Shown: positions 1-11,184 of the stretch, piece by piece | Numbering within the stretch: the first letter of the stretch is position 1 | Layout: each line of letters begins with the position of its first letter | Source: Lutraria lutraria | Lineage: Eukaryota; Mollusca; Bivalvia; Venerida; Mactridae | Assembly (NCBI GenBank): GCA_964023205.1 | Contig: OZ026850.1 | Location: forward strand, 518,368 to 582,367 | Length of the DNA: 64,000 bases | Direction: 5' to 3' | Translations under genes and position numbers: made by a program | Notes under the pieces: generated by a model | Told to the model about the DNA's origin: nothing | Database searches by the model: none | What the model saw: the letters and a program-made list of their open reading frames with translations, nothing else

Positions 1-544
1 GCCTTATACATACTAACGTCTTGTTAGTGCAGAATTTTATGAAACATAATTGATAATTATCTTCATGTCTTATACTTAATAGACATACACATCCATGATG
101 GTACAATATATACCAACTGTTTTTATCTAAATACCCCTGTATACATTCAGCATTTGAACTACATATGTAATATAGAGTGCGTTCTTCAATCTGATATGAA
201 CTTGTTCATTTTCTGTGCTCATGATTGTGGGATATCAAAGGGACATTACTCCACAATAAGAAAAAAATAACAGTAATTATTATTGATCTTATCTTGATTT
301 GGAAGATTTATTATTTATGGTAAATGTTGTAAATTTATGTATGTATATACGAGTACATATCAGTATTCATTGATAGTTTCTACAATCACGAGGTCTAATT
401 AAGCGATGAAATTCGTGAATAAACACTAATTTAAAATATTTGACACAAACTGGTTTCACATTTTTGACTGGTAAGTCTACCATCAAATGAAAGAAGTCTT
501 CATAAGAAGAATGTATTTGTACGAGCATCACGGTGTCAAATAAC

Positions 545-728
545 TCCGAAGACCACGTGATCGCATACACAGACCACGTGATGCAATAAACCATGTGATT
601 GCATACAAATATCACGTGATCGCACACACAGACCACGTGATCGCATACACACATCACGTGATCGCATGCACAGACCACGTGATTGCAACAGACCACGTGA
701 TCACATACAATGGTGACCATACCACGTG
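545..728. repeat. Tandem array of CACGTG E-boxes, 21 bp period
   Basis: Degenerate minisatellite whose core is CCACGTGATCGCATACAC. Perfect CACGTG palindromes start at 554, 575, 613, 634, 655, 676, 694 and 723, with one CATGTG at 592. Most neighbouring sites are exactly 21 bp apart, about two helical turns. CACGTG is the bHLH/bHLH-ZIP E-box. The array lies beyond the poly(A) signal of the minus-strand gene that ends at 1058. Regulatory use is an inference only. Confidence 0.85.
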
Positions 729-834
729 CGAAGAAATTTCCTCGACTTTTATTGAATATACAGTACATGCTAGTTTTTTTTTCTATTGCATATTTACTAA
801 CACAGTTGATGTATGAAAAAAACGCAACCATTCC

Positions 835-840
835 TTTATT
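835..840 (-). terminator. Candidate poly(A) signal AATAAA
   Basis: AATAAA on the minus strand about 220 bases past the stop at 1058, a plausible 3' end for the minus-strand exon at 1058-2117. Confidence 0.4.
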
Positions 841-1057
841 AAAGTTATTCATATTTGTATTCACGATTTATAAAGACATGAAAACACTTCACGCGGACAA
901 TATTTAACGAATGGATGCAACAAGTGCGTAAAACACAAATACGTCATTGGTCTAACACTATAAATGGATGGAAAAGTCCGCTAACTCCATAACTTAACAA
1001 AAGTACACATGTGTATTGTAATACAGGGTAAAATATTTTTACTTATAACATTCACTT

Positions 1058-2117
1058 CTAGACGTTTTCCAGAACGGCATCTCCAAAATCAAAATCAAGT
1101 AAAGTTTGAGTTGATACGTCTACAGACTTTCTTTTCTGTGTTGCCCCAGTGAATTTAGGTATTATATCAACACTGGATTTATTCAATAAATTCAAAGTTG
1201 TATCAAACGATTTACGTTTTTTAATAGACGCGTTGGTAAGCGCGTTCCCAACGGTCAACATATCATGTTGGCCTGGTATAAACTATCTTATGAATAGTTT
1301 GATTTTTAGGTAACGTATGGTTGGTTTTTGTTTCGTTTTGTAGCTCAATCCGAGCCTTGTTCCCAATGTTTGATTTTTCGACATATCTATTTTTAGAAAT
1401 CAAATTTGAACTTCTTTCATTCAGTTTTCTGGTTTCTCTTGAATAAGCCGCCCCTCTTAGTCTTGGGGAACTATGCAGTCTGAAATCCATGGCTTCTCTT
1501 TCGGCACGAATATAACTGAGATGAAAAAGGTTCATATCGGAAACGCCTTCGGTGCATTAGCGATGGTGCGGTTACATTCGCTCTTTGTCCGTAAATACCA
1601 CGTGTGTTAAAATGACCAGGCACTTCCAGCGCATCAAAATAACTGTCCGTAAATGATGTTAAATCTCGATGCGATGTTTCGGAATTCACAGATTGTCCAC
1701 TGTACGAATAATTCGTACTTTTTGGTTCAATTTTAAAAGATGCCTTGTTTGATCGTCGTTTTGATTGTTCGTTCCGACCTGCTGGTATCAGTTTGAGCTG
1801 ATTTAACTGGTGCGGCTGTCACAGAATTCGTTGCTGCGTCTCTGGGGTGTTGGCTTCGCATTCAGTGAGCAACTGAATGTTGTCTGATATTTAATTTTCC
1901 GCCTGGTTTCCGTGTCAGAATCCACACAACTTTTACCCCTAACTCCTGAGGGTACACTGTTATCGACGTAACATCTCAATATATCCGCTACATTCGAACA
2001 ATGTCTGCTACTTTTGTTCACTTTACTGAGTGAATTAAGGGAGCTATTTGATCGAACAAGCGCACCTGTTGGTAGAACATAGGTCTGGTATTCCATTGAT
2101 GTTATATTTAATGTGAT
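1058..2117 (-). pseudogene. Frame-disrupted 3'-terminal exon of an unidentified gene
   Basis: A good acceptor (TTTGTATTTTCAG) stands just above 2117 and is followed by coding-like sequence to a final stop at 1058. No single frame spans it. Frame 1 runs to a stop at 1803; a second frame covers about 1855-1720; a third covers about 1790-1471; the frame used at 1535-1263 follows; and 1282-1058 is in yet another, ending in a Ser/Thr-rich tail with STQTLLDFDFGD. The composition (Ser, Arg, Lys, Asn) is like a disordered protein. Either this is a decaying pseudogene exon or the assembly has several indels. Upstream exons were not found between 2.1 and 4.7 kb. No family recognised. A chance stack of open frames remains possible. 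Confidence 0.4.
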
Positions 2118-2183
2118 CTGAAAATACAAAGGTTATCATTAATTTTGTGGTTTATCTTTTTAGAAAAAAGTAAATGTACATGT

Positions 2184-2313
2184 ATTTTTGGAAACTGAAC
2201 GATAGCCATGGCTGTCGCTCGCTCGGCATATGAATTTTGATGTGGACGAAATCCGCCATGCTGTTATTAAACTAGTTCCCTTTCTTTGTTACTGTGTAAG
2301 TCTATGTCAGTTG
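2184..2313. repeat. Dispersed repeat, GGAAACTGAACGATAG family, copy 1
   Basis: Starts with TTTTTGGAAACTGAACGATAG-like sequence and ends near GTCTATGTCAG. Shares blocks (CATGAATTTTGATG-like, CCGCCATG, TTAAACTAGT) with 44438-44525, 49430-49552, 56535-56645 and 58078-58192. Confidence 0.6.
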
Positions 2314-2436
2314 AGTTTTCCTTGACATCGCTGATCGGACAGATATGTACATGCAACAGACTTTCGGGGTTTGACGTTCACCATGGTGTAAAACTTCACT
2401 CAGTGACCAATTTAATATTAATACTACCTCATTAGA

Positions 2437-2810
2437 CAGTCCACTAATGTCATACAGTCCACTAATGTCATACAGTCCACTAATGTCAGACAGTCCACTA
2501 ATGTCAGACAGTCCACTAATGTCAGACAGTCTACTAATGTCATACAGTCCACTAATGTCATACAGTCCACTAATGTCATACAGTCCACTAATGGCATACA
2601 GTCCACTAATGGCATACAGTCCACTAATGGCATACAGTCCACTTATGCCAGACAGTCCACTAATGTCATACAGTCCACTAATGTCATACGGCCCACTAAT
2701 GTCATACATTCCACTAATGTCAGACAGTCCACTAATGTCATACACTCCACTAATGTCATACACTCCACTAATGTCAGACAGTCCACTAATGTCATACAGT
2801 CCACTAAATA
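2437..2810. repeat. 18 bp minisatellite, about 20 copies
   Basis: Unit CAGTCCACTAATGTCATA with variants GTCAGA and GGCATA in the last six bases. Because 18 is a multiple of three, several frames stay open through it; these are artefacts of the repeat. Confidence 0.95.
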
Positions 2811-2842
2811 CTGGAATTAGTTCTATTCGGATAATGAGATAA

Positions 2843-3810
2843 CATCAGTGTGCCCGGTTGGTCCATGGTCGAAGGTGGCGTAAATACCGAGGTCTTATTA
2901 GTCGGTGATAAATTTAGTATGAAACGTATGCTAAAGATGAACCCGTGAGTTTTATTTGTCGGATTGCGAACGATCAAAGCATTAAAACGGTAAATGTGAT
3001 TTTTTTATTTTACCAGAGATTTGAGTTAAAAATTATTATACATGTACACATATACATGTACATGTAATTCAAATAATAATGACAAATGTATACGTACAAT
3101 TCTTGCGACATTTCCATGATAGTGGTTCTCTCAAAGAAAATCCAGAAGAACATTCAAACATACAGTTCATCTAACTTCGTCTTATGCTTAGATTATACTG
3201 GTGTATTCTTAGAGTTCTATATTCTGTATACATTTCATGTAGGCTTTAGTTAATACCGGATCACGTACGAGATCAGTTAATCGAGTTACCATAATAAAAG
3301 CCAGATTTAATCAAGGATTAACGCTTTAAGTATTTTCTCAATGTTTTCAAACATATGTACTAAATGTATAAGAACTTTATTGTGTTTTCGTTTTGTAATA
3401 AGATTAATTGACGATAATAGTTGTGTTACGATGTACATACTTTCTGACTGGCTTTTCGGTCGGGGTATGATACTGTGTTCCGTAGGGCGTGGGTCGTTGT
3501 TCTATACTGGCACCAGTCGACCATTGTCTATAGAGTGATCCGCTCTCAATACTTGTAGAAGAACTAGGTGGAACATGTTTAGAAGATGATTTTTTTACAT
3601 TTTACAGACACATTCAATTTCATATTGGCTTCTCTGAAAAACTACACCTTCCGATTGTCACTATTTAAATGTGGGACCAATCCTTAATTGTACGTTAGAC
3701 CTATATCCATTCAGTAAAAAAATATGAGTATTGGTCGACATTTTCCTGATGAATCTTTAATATAACTCATAATTTCAATCATTCTTTTCTTTTCAATTCT
3801 AAGTATGGTA
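2843..3810. other. No gene seen
   Basis: AT-rich sequence without a supported exon. The longest open frame (3341-3538, plus) has no family features. Confidence 0.6.
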
Positions 3811-3972
3811 TACAGTGAAACCTGTGAACAAAAGCCACCCTAAGGAAAGGCAAAATGTGGCCTTTATTGACAAGTGGCCTTTATTGGGAGGGTGTTGATC
3901 TAAAAAATCAATGAATTGTTTTCAAAGGGTGGCCTTTATTCTGAGGTGGTCGCCCGCACAGGTTTGACTGTA
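3811..3972. mobile_element. MITE-like element, CAGTCAAACCTGTG family, copy 1
   Basis: Ends are inverted copies (TACAGTGAAACCTGTG and CAGGTTTGACTGTA). Inside are repeated GTGGCCTTTATT blocks. Other copies: 13301-13480, 25311-25484, 26899-27079, 50027-50192, 53320-53498; partial ones at 8062-8112 and 45628-45681. It lies at the left edge of the lectin duplication. Confidence 0.75.
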
Positions 3973-4738
3973 TTTATTCGATACAAGTTCTGGTCGAAGT
4001 GAGGATGTCGACAACGGAGTCGACAGTCGGTGGGATTTGTATCTGACATGTTTGTGCATGCGTGCGTGCTAGGGTGTGTGGGGGTGGGCGTGTAGTACTA
4101 TCTTCATGATGTAGATTTTTGGTCGTGAAATTATGTGGCAATTTTAAGGGTACCATTTACAAGGTTTTAGGGTTAGGGTTAGATCTCAATTAGTTGTCTA
4201 TAAGTCATTGCCAGTCAATTCACCCCTTATAAAGGGTTTTTAGGGGACCTGAGGTACATACCGAGGTAAATTTCTATGCAAATAGCAAACAAAGTGAGGT
4301 ACATTTTATAATGGAAAACCTCGGAAAGATAGTAAAACACACCTGCGTGCGTGAGTGCGTGCGTGTGCGTGCGTGCGTGCGTGAAAGTATAAATCACATG
4401 AAAACAATTAACATAGTATAGATGAATATTTTATTTTTTTAATTCTTCATATCATCTACCGGTATCATTTACCGATTATCTCCGTTTCCCTGGGTAACCT
4501 AAAGTATAAAAAAGATTTAAAGATGAGATTTTACGATATTGTCATAAAAGTTATATGAAGATTATTTATTTTATACGAATACATCGAGGAAATATTTGCA
4601 TTCTCAAACGTACCTTCAACTTCATGTTCGTGCGTTCATTACAACATTCAGAAATTATATACATGTATTCATTTTAAATAAATATTCAATTTGTTACGAA
4701 AATCATTAGGTGTCTAGTTAGATGCTTGGGTAGTGTAC
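3973..4738. other. 3' flank of lectin 1 with GTGC microsatellite
   Basis: Homologous to 8104-8610. Holds a TTAGGG-like trimer (about 4164-4182), a (GTGC)n microsatellite (about 4340-4383) and, on the minus strand, AATAAA at 4565-4570 about 170 bases past the lectin 1 stop, a position conserved in lectin 2. Confidence 0.6.
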
Positions 4739-6876
4739 TCACGCTAATTCACACACAGGGTAGTAGTTTGAAATACAGGTTGCATCGACCCAATGATAAT
4801 TGTACGGGCCATAAATTACTGCACAGTTAGCCGCTTTGCCGTTGTTGGGTTCCCCTGGATACCAGTCAACATATCTAGCAAGACTATCGTTTGCATACCA
4901 TCTCCATTCTGCCTCAATGATGGAATCAGTTAGTCCGATCCAATGTATGGTTGCTACAATACAACATGAAGTGGAACAAATAACATTGTGTACATAAACA
5001 ATACAACACTAGTAAAGTGCGACCTCTCAAAAGCAACACCCTTTGGGCGAAACAAAATGTTGTTGTTGACAGGTTGAATTAAAACAATGTAGTTAAATGG
5101 TACAGTTGGGACGAAATCATACTGTTGGTGAAGGGAAATTGTTGCTCAAGAGAGGGTCGCTTTGGAGTGGTTGTACTTAATATCCTGAACATGTTAAAAA
5201 TAAATCAACCGTATTCATGTCATGAAAAAACGTTCTCAGTCAGTCAGCTATAATGTAAATGCATATGCATGGTAAAACATTATTTTTATCCATTGTTGAA
5301 CGGCCCATTCTATAGTCATTTCAATCCCGTCACAGAGAGAAGGGAAAGAAAATACAGGAGAATCGGGCACTTTTTTCTATAAGTTTTAATGTGATTTTAA
5401 GGCTTAAAACTACATGTAGTGATTTAATTATCGGTCACGCAACTTATCAGATAATAATGTGGTTACTCTTTAACCACGTGACCAAGTGACGTGTGCAGTT
5501 AGAATACCTTTAAAGTCACTTAAGTAACTTCTAAGAAAATTGTTCTCTTCAGCAGTTTCAATTTCGACTAGTTTTGCGTTGTAATGTTTGCAAAATATCT
5601 GAAAATAAATGAATCATAATGATTTATCAGCTCGAGTTGTCAGGACAAGGTTATATAAGCCAGAAATTACGGAATCCTGTTAGTACAATGTCAAATGTCG
5701 TCCGTCGCCCCAAAACGCGACACACGACAATGCGATACGACAACACGAACCGAAGTTCAACAACGCTGTACGACATTGCGACAACGCGAACCGAAGTTCG
5801 ACAACGTGATATGACATTACGACAACGCGAACCGAAGTTCGACAACGCGATACGACATTGCGACAACGCGAACCGAAGTTCGACAACGTGATATGACATT
5901 GCGACAACGCGAACCGAAGTTCGACAACGCGGTACGACATTGCGACAACGCGAACCGAAGTTCGACAACGTGATATATATGACATTGCGACAACGCGAAC
6001 CGAAGTTCGACAACGCGATACGACATTGCGACAACGCGGACCGAAGTTCAACAACGTGATATGACATTGCGACAACGTTATACGACACTCGACAATGCGA
6101 CATGACACTGCGACTACGTGATACGTCGTTCTTCACCGCTGGATGTTTGTAAACAAATTTTGTATGTACCTCTGCATTGTGGAAGTCTTGAGCAGTGTGT
6201 CCGAAAAAATAACACGAGTGTTCATATATTGTCCAACCATTTGGACACTCACCACTGACTCTCTCTAAAAAAATACAATGTACGAATACATGTACTATAT
6301 TTATTCTCACTATTTAGTTTGGACCTATTTTCTGTGCTGTTATGAGGTCGACGGGACATTTGTTTCTACATGATGACATATGAATAGGCTAAAGGAGATT
6401 TCTGCGGCAATCCCCTTCCAAAAGCATTACATTACGTTCTGGTTAATATTTTTGTTGTACTATCTTCATCTTTCCGGTCAGGTTCGTGGATTTCCGGTAA
6501 GTCCCGGTAATAACAACGTACTCTTTGGTTTCCGCTCTTGCGAATTCGTTTCTCTGAACAATAACTAAATTATTCTCTGGGTTTATATCTAAGTAATGAT
6601 AAAAAATTAGAACCCAACTGAGAAATACTTAACTCCTAACTCGGAGGTTGCGGGTTCAAATCCCGTCAGTGGCGGATTTTTACCGGAACTTTCACAAACC
6701 CATCTTTCGTTGCGGGTACTGGTCAGAATCCAGATAGCAGTCATTGAGAGTGAATAAGTTGTAATTCTTGCTCTACAATCGATGTAAAATAAATCGATTG
6801 AAACTAAATTAAAAGAAAACGTACCATCCAATAGTGTGAGTATCACAATAAGCTTCACGAGTGCCACGTAGAACAT
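4739..6876 (-). CDS. C-type lectin domain protein, secreted (lectin 1)
   Basis: Four exons on the minus strand: 6876-6825, 6264-6170, 5598-5508 and 4953-4739, all with GT-AG borders, 151 codons in frame. Residues 1-17 are a hydrophobic signal peptide (MFYVALVKLIVILTLLD); the rest is one C-type lectin-like domain. The opening CPNGWTIYEHSCYFF is typical of the fold. Predicted disulfides are C24-C35, C52-C147 and C123-C139, the long form of the domain. WIGL (84-87), EPN (114-116) and WVD (134-136, at the WND position) suggest a calcium site of the EPN, mannose-preferring type; specificity is inferred. Secreted single-domain lectins of this kind are common in mollusc immunity and mucus. Intron 1 holds a SINE, intron 2 a minisatellite and intron 3 a MITE. 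The start at 6876 gives the signal peptide; no ATG lies closer. Tandem paralogue of the gene at 8611-10845. Confidence 0.9.
5011..5177. mobile_element. MITE-like element, TACAGTGCAACCTCTC family, copy 1
   Basis: In lectin 1 intron 3. Contains GCGACCTCTCAAAAGCAACA and a matching inverted end (TGGTTGTACTTA). Other copies: 13089-13197, 23060-23175, 28486-28660, 40492-40670. Confidence 0.65.
5720..6108. repeat. 41 bp minisatellite in lectin 1 intron 2
   Basis: About nine copies of a unit combining GACAACGCGAACCGAAGTTC with GACAACGCGATACGACATTG. CpG-rich, unlike the flanks, and absent from the matching intron of lectin 2. Open frames on both strands come from the repeat. Confidence 0.95.
6610..6705 (-). 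mobile_element. tRNA-derived SINE fragment
   Basis: In lectin 1 intron 1. Contains a pol III B-box-like GGTTGCGGGTTCAAATCCC followed by SINE-type sequence. Too short for a tRNA gene and without matching acceptor stems. Confidence 0.45.
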
Positions 6877-7382
6877 GTTGTGCAATCAGCTGATAGCGGT
6901 ATGATTTACATGAAAACATGCTCTCTCAATAGAATGCGAGATGATAAGAGAATAGATAAGGATTTTATGACGAATTATATATAGTTACGTACATTTGTAT
7001 ACCATTTATGTCTACGAGTTTAGTTTCAATACGATATGTAAATACATTATATTTTGTTGCGGTTTGTATTTGGACATGAACGAATTTCTAGAACATAAAA
7101 CTGCGTATTAGTGAACAATGTCTGATCACTGACTTTTTACGACAGATGAACATTGTAGCTAGTTGAATTCTGAGATAATGTTTGGGGTATGTCTGTTTGT
7201 GTATAATTTCACTATCTTATTAGATACTTGAAGAACTTTCTCTCCAAGATGAGAAACCAAATAATATTTACAAACTTTAGGTATTTTAGTCATATTCTTT
7301 GCTCACCAATATCATTTATTATGTTGTACAATTTCGTGATGAATTTCAAAACCAAAATAATATGTATAATATTTTAGGCCTT
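6877..7382. other. 5' flank of lectin 1
   Basis: Short upstream region, homologous to 10846-11180. No TATA box could be assigned with confidence. No gene. Confidence 0.45.
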
Positions 7383-7389
7383 ACTAGAA

Positions 7390-8025
7390 AAACCTTAATG
7401 TATAATTACCAACCAGTGCTTTTGTGTTACCAACTAGTGTTTCTATAGGTAGGTTAACAATAAGTGCTTCATAGTTACCAACCAGTGTTCCATAGTAACC
7501 GACCAGTGCTACTAGGTAACCAACCAGTGCTTCGTGGTAACCAACCAGTGCTTCGTGGTAACCAACTATAGTGCTTCTATTTAACCAACCACTGATTCTT
7601 GGTAACCAACCAATGCTTCTTGGTAACCAACTATAGTGCTTCTGTTTAACCAACCACTGATTCTTGGTAACCAACCAGGGCTTCTTGGTAACCAACTATA
7701 GTGCTTCTATTTAACCAACCACTGATTCTTGGTAACCAACCAATGCTTCTTGGTAACCAACTATAGTGTTTCTGTTTAACCAACCACTGATTCTTGGTAA
7801 CCAACCAATGTTTCTTGGTAACCAACTATAGTGCTTCTGTTTAACCAACCACTGATTCTTGGTAACCAACCAATGTTTCTTGGTAACCAACTATAGTGCT
7901 TCTGTTTAACCAACCACTGATTCTTGGTAACCAACCAGGGCTTCTTGGTAACCAACCAGGGCTTCTTGGTAACCAACCAGGGCTTCTTGGTAACTAACCA
8001 GTGATCCATGGTTACCGACCTGGGC
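7390..8025. repeat. Minisatellite upstream of lectin 1, GGTAACCAACCAGTGCTTC type
   Basis: Units of about 21 bp (GGTAACCAACCAGTGCTTCT and variants) arranged in a higher-order repeat of about three units, some with CTATAGTGCTTCTGTTTAAC. About 0.5 kb upstream of the lectin 1 start. The same unit is amplified upstream of lectin 2 (11190-12170). Confidence 0.95.
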
Positions 8026-8061
8026 TCATATAATTATAAGGTCCCTGGCATTAATTGATAT

Positions 8062-8112
8062 TCACATGGAGTCCTTTATACTGAAGTGGCCGCTAACGCA
8101 GGTTTGATTGTA
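8062..8112. mobile_element. Partial MITE, CAGTCAAACCTGTG family
   Basis: Only the right part remains (GGCCGCTAACGCAGGTTTGA). It occupies the same place relative to lectin 2 as the element at 3811-3972 does to lectin 1. Confidence 0.55.
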
Positions 8113-8610
8113 GTTATTTAATACAAGTTCTGATCATCATACGTGATCGAAGTGAGGATGTCGACAATGGAGTCGACAGTCGGTGGGATTAGCATCTGAC
8201 ATGCTTGTGCATGCGTGCGTGCGTACGTGCGCGTGTATGCGCGCGTGCTAGGGTGTATGAAAGTATAAACCACAAGATAACAATTAACATAGTTAGATGA
8301 ATGTTTTATTTTTAGAATTCTTCAAATCATCTAACAATATTATTTACCGACTACCTCCATTTCCCTTTGTAACCTAAAGTATAAAAAAAGATTTAAAGAT
8401 GAGATTTTACGATATTGTCATAAAAGTTACATGAAGATTATTTATTTTATACGAATTCATCGTAGAGTATAATACAGTTTCAGACGCGCGTGCGTTTAAT
8501 TTCGTGGTCGTACATTACAACATTCAGAAAGGTTATTTATTTTAAATAAATATTCAGTTTGTTACGAAAATCATTAAGGGTCTAGTTAGATAATTATTTT
8601 AGTAGTTTAC
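8113..8610. other. 3' flank of lectin 2
   Basis: Parallel copy of 3973-4738, including a (GTGC)n-like tract at 8208-8250 and minus-strand AATAAA at 8441-8446, about 165 bases past the lectin 2 stop. Confidence 0.6.
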
Positions 8611-10845
8611 TCACACTATTTCACAGAGAGGGTGGTATTTTGAAGCGCAGGGTGCATCAACCCAATGATAGTTGTATGGTCCATAAATTAATGCACAGTT
8701 ATGCGCTTTGCCGTTGTTGGGTTCCCCTGGGTACCAGTCAACATATCTAGCAAGACTATCGTTAGCATACCATCTCCATTCTCCCTCGATGATGGAATCA
8801 ATTAGTCCGATCCAATGTATGGTTTCTACAATAAAAGCAAGTGAATTAAGGTTCTATACCCATTTTATACCTCAAAATGGAGCCGACGTGTTTTGGGAAA
8901 CTTTATCATTTTTTAAGTTTTCTATGATATAAAATGATTTTACCGTGAGATTTTCCAAAAAACATGCAATGATAATCGTTTGAGATATTGGCGCTCTAAA
9001 TTTGCATTGAATTATATGGGGGTAGCCCATTTGTCAAAGATAAAAATATTAGATTCAATTAAATGAAAACAACTCACGTTAGAAAGATGCAATAACACTA
9101 TATGAATTCAATTTGATAAAGAAAAATATAAAACACCGTGCAATTCTTGAGTAATTAATATTTTTCTAAATTTCAACAAGGGCAGGAACTCTTACAAACT
9201 TTTCAAAATGTGTTGTGAAATCAATTTAAGTATGTAGGGTAACTGTCAAAGATAATTCGACAATACTATGGCGGTTAAATCACGTGATCATGTCACGTGT
9301 GCAAAAAGACTTAGAATACCTTTAAGGTCACTTAAGTAACTTCGAAGGAAATTGTTTTCTTCCGCAGTTTCAATTTCTACTATTTTTGCGTTGTAATGTC
9401 TGCAGAATATCTGAAAATAAATTAAACATGGTCATAATAAAAGCTCTAGTTGTCGGGATTAGTGAAGGATTTAACTTTATAGGGCAAAAAATGGAAGCGT
9501 TCTACATAAATATGATGAGAGATGTTATGGCCGACTATCGCAATAAATCCTGAATCATTAAATTGCCAATAATTGCTACAATTATTTTATGTAAGAATAT
9601 ATTAGTTATCTGCCTAAATACATGTTTTAGCTGTGCAATGTTTCTATATCGATATAAAGTTTAAAAATGTGATATTGTTATAAAATATTTTTTGGTTTAG
9701 AAATGTATTGTTTCAGCAAATGATAAATAATGAACTACATGGCGACATTCGCTTCTGTTACTTTGGGAGGGGTATTTAAAGACAACATGAAGCCCAGACA
9801 TTATGAGACATTTGTTCGTCGTCCTTCATCACTGGATGTTTGTAACAATTGTTTTATGCACCTCTGCATTGTGGAAGTCTTCGGCAGTATGTCCGAAAAA
9901 GTAACAAGAGTGTTCATATATTGTCCATCCATTTGGACACTCACCACTGACTCTCTCTGAAAATATTACCATAGATGTAGATAGTAAAATCCTGTAAAAA
10001 ATATATATATACGTGTAGTATATATTTTTTAGTTTTTCTATTCTATCCACAAGGAACATCTGTTATATCCGGGACTTCGTTTCATAGTCTGTTGCTAGTG
10101 GTAATAAGTAGACTGAAATTCTGAGAAAATTGTACTACATGTACAGTGTATTAATATTCTGGTAAAACACTGGAAATTACTGGTAAGTAAATTACTGGTA
10201 TTGTACTGGAAATTACTGGTATTGTACTGGAAATTACTGGTATTGTACTGGAAATTACTGTACTGGAAATTACTGGTAATGTACTGGATAGTACTGGTAA
10301 TGTACTGGATAGTACTGGTAATGTACGAAATTACTGGTAATGTACTGGATAGTACTGGTAATGTACGAAATTACTGGTAATGTACTGGATAGTACTGGTA
10401 ATGTACTGGATAGTACTGGTAATGTACTGGATAGTACTGGTAATGTACTGGATAGTACTGGTAATGTACTGGATAGTACTGGTAATGTACTGGATAGTAC
10501 TGGTAATGTACGAAATTACTGGTAATGTACTGGATAGTACTGGTAATGTACTGGAAATTATTGGCAATGTACTGGTAATGTACTGGTAAAGCACCGGTAG
10601 TGTACTGGTATTGTACTGATATAGTCAACCGTTTGGTTTTCCCACTCGAGAATTGTTTTTCTGAACATAGAAATACACAAAATCATTCTCTGAGTACATG
10701 TATATATCTATAAGAAAATATGAAATTAGAAGCCAACTGAGAAATGCATCGTGTTTTTACTGTAGCTAAATATGGTAAAAGAAAACATACCATGTAATAG
10801 TGTGAGTATCACAATGAACTTCACGAGTACCACGTACAGTGACAT
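8611..10845 (-). CDS. C-type lectin domain protein, secreted (lectin 2)
   Basis: Four exons on the minus strand: 10845-10791, 9956-9862, 9410-9320 and 8825-8611, GT-AG borders, 152 codons. Signal peptide residues 1-18 (MSLYVVLVKFIVILTLLH), then one C-type lectin-like domain with predicted disulfides C25-C36, C53-C148 and C124-C140, an EPN motif at 115-117 and WVD at 135-137. Exons 2, 3 and 4 have exactly the lengths of those in lectin 1 (95, 91 and 215 bases), and most residues are identical; differences cluster at the signal peptide and the C-terminal end. The gene is therefore a recent tandem copy that still looks functional. Likely role is extracellular carbohydrate binding, as for lectin 1. 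Intron 1 carries a 21 bp minisatellite that lectin 1 lacks. Confidence 0.9.
10140..10620. repeat. 21 bp minisatellite in lectin 2 intron 1
   Basis: Unit of 21 bp made of TACTGGTAATG and TACTGGATAG. Begins with a shorter variant (GTACTGGAAATTACTGGTAT). Not present in lectin 1. Confidence 0.95.
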
Positions 10846-11184
10846 GTTGTACACACAGCTGATAACAGTATGATCTACATGAAAACTAGTTCTCACAATA
10901 GAATGTCAACTGATAATCTTCCATGGGAATAGATAAGAATTTCAAAATGTGTTCTCCGGAGTTACCTACATTATACTATCTACGTCTACGAATCTTGTTT
11001 CAATGCGATATTTGAATACATTGTATTTGTAGTGGCCTATTATTGTGGAAATGGAAGAATTTTCTAAAATATAAAACTATAAATAAGTGGTAATGTCCAA
11101 ACCCCGGACATGGCTGATATGATTCTTACGATAAATGAATATTGTATCTGGTTAGGTTTTAATGAGATAATGTTTAGGATGTGT

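Noticed and set aside
367..864. 165-codon minus-strand frame rich in Cys, Asp, His and Val
   Set aside because: Repeat-derived from the E-box array; no domain.
2437..2810. CRISPR-like array
   Set aside because: Units are directly adjacent with no unique spacers; the setting is a eukaryotic genome.
2302..2842. Hexapeptide-repeat proteins on both strands
   Set aside because: 18 bp minisatellite artefact.
5619..6310. 219-codon minus-strand frame containing lectin exon 2
   Set aside because: Only 6170-6264 is exon; the rest is a 41 bp array with a good splice donor ahead of it.
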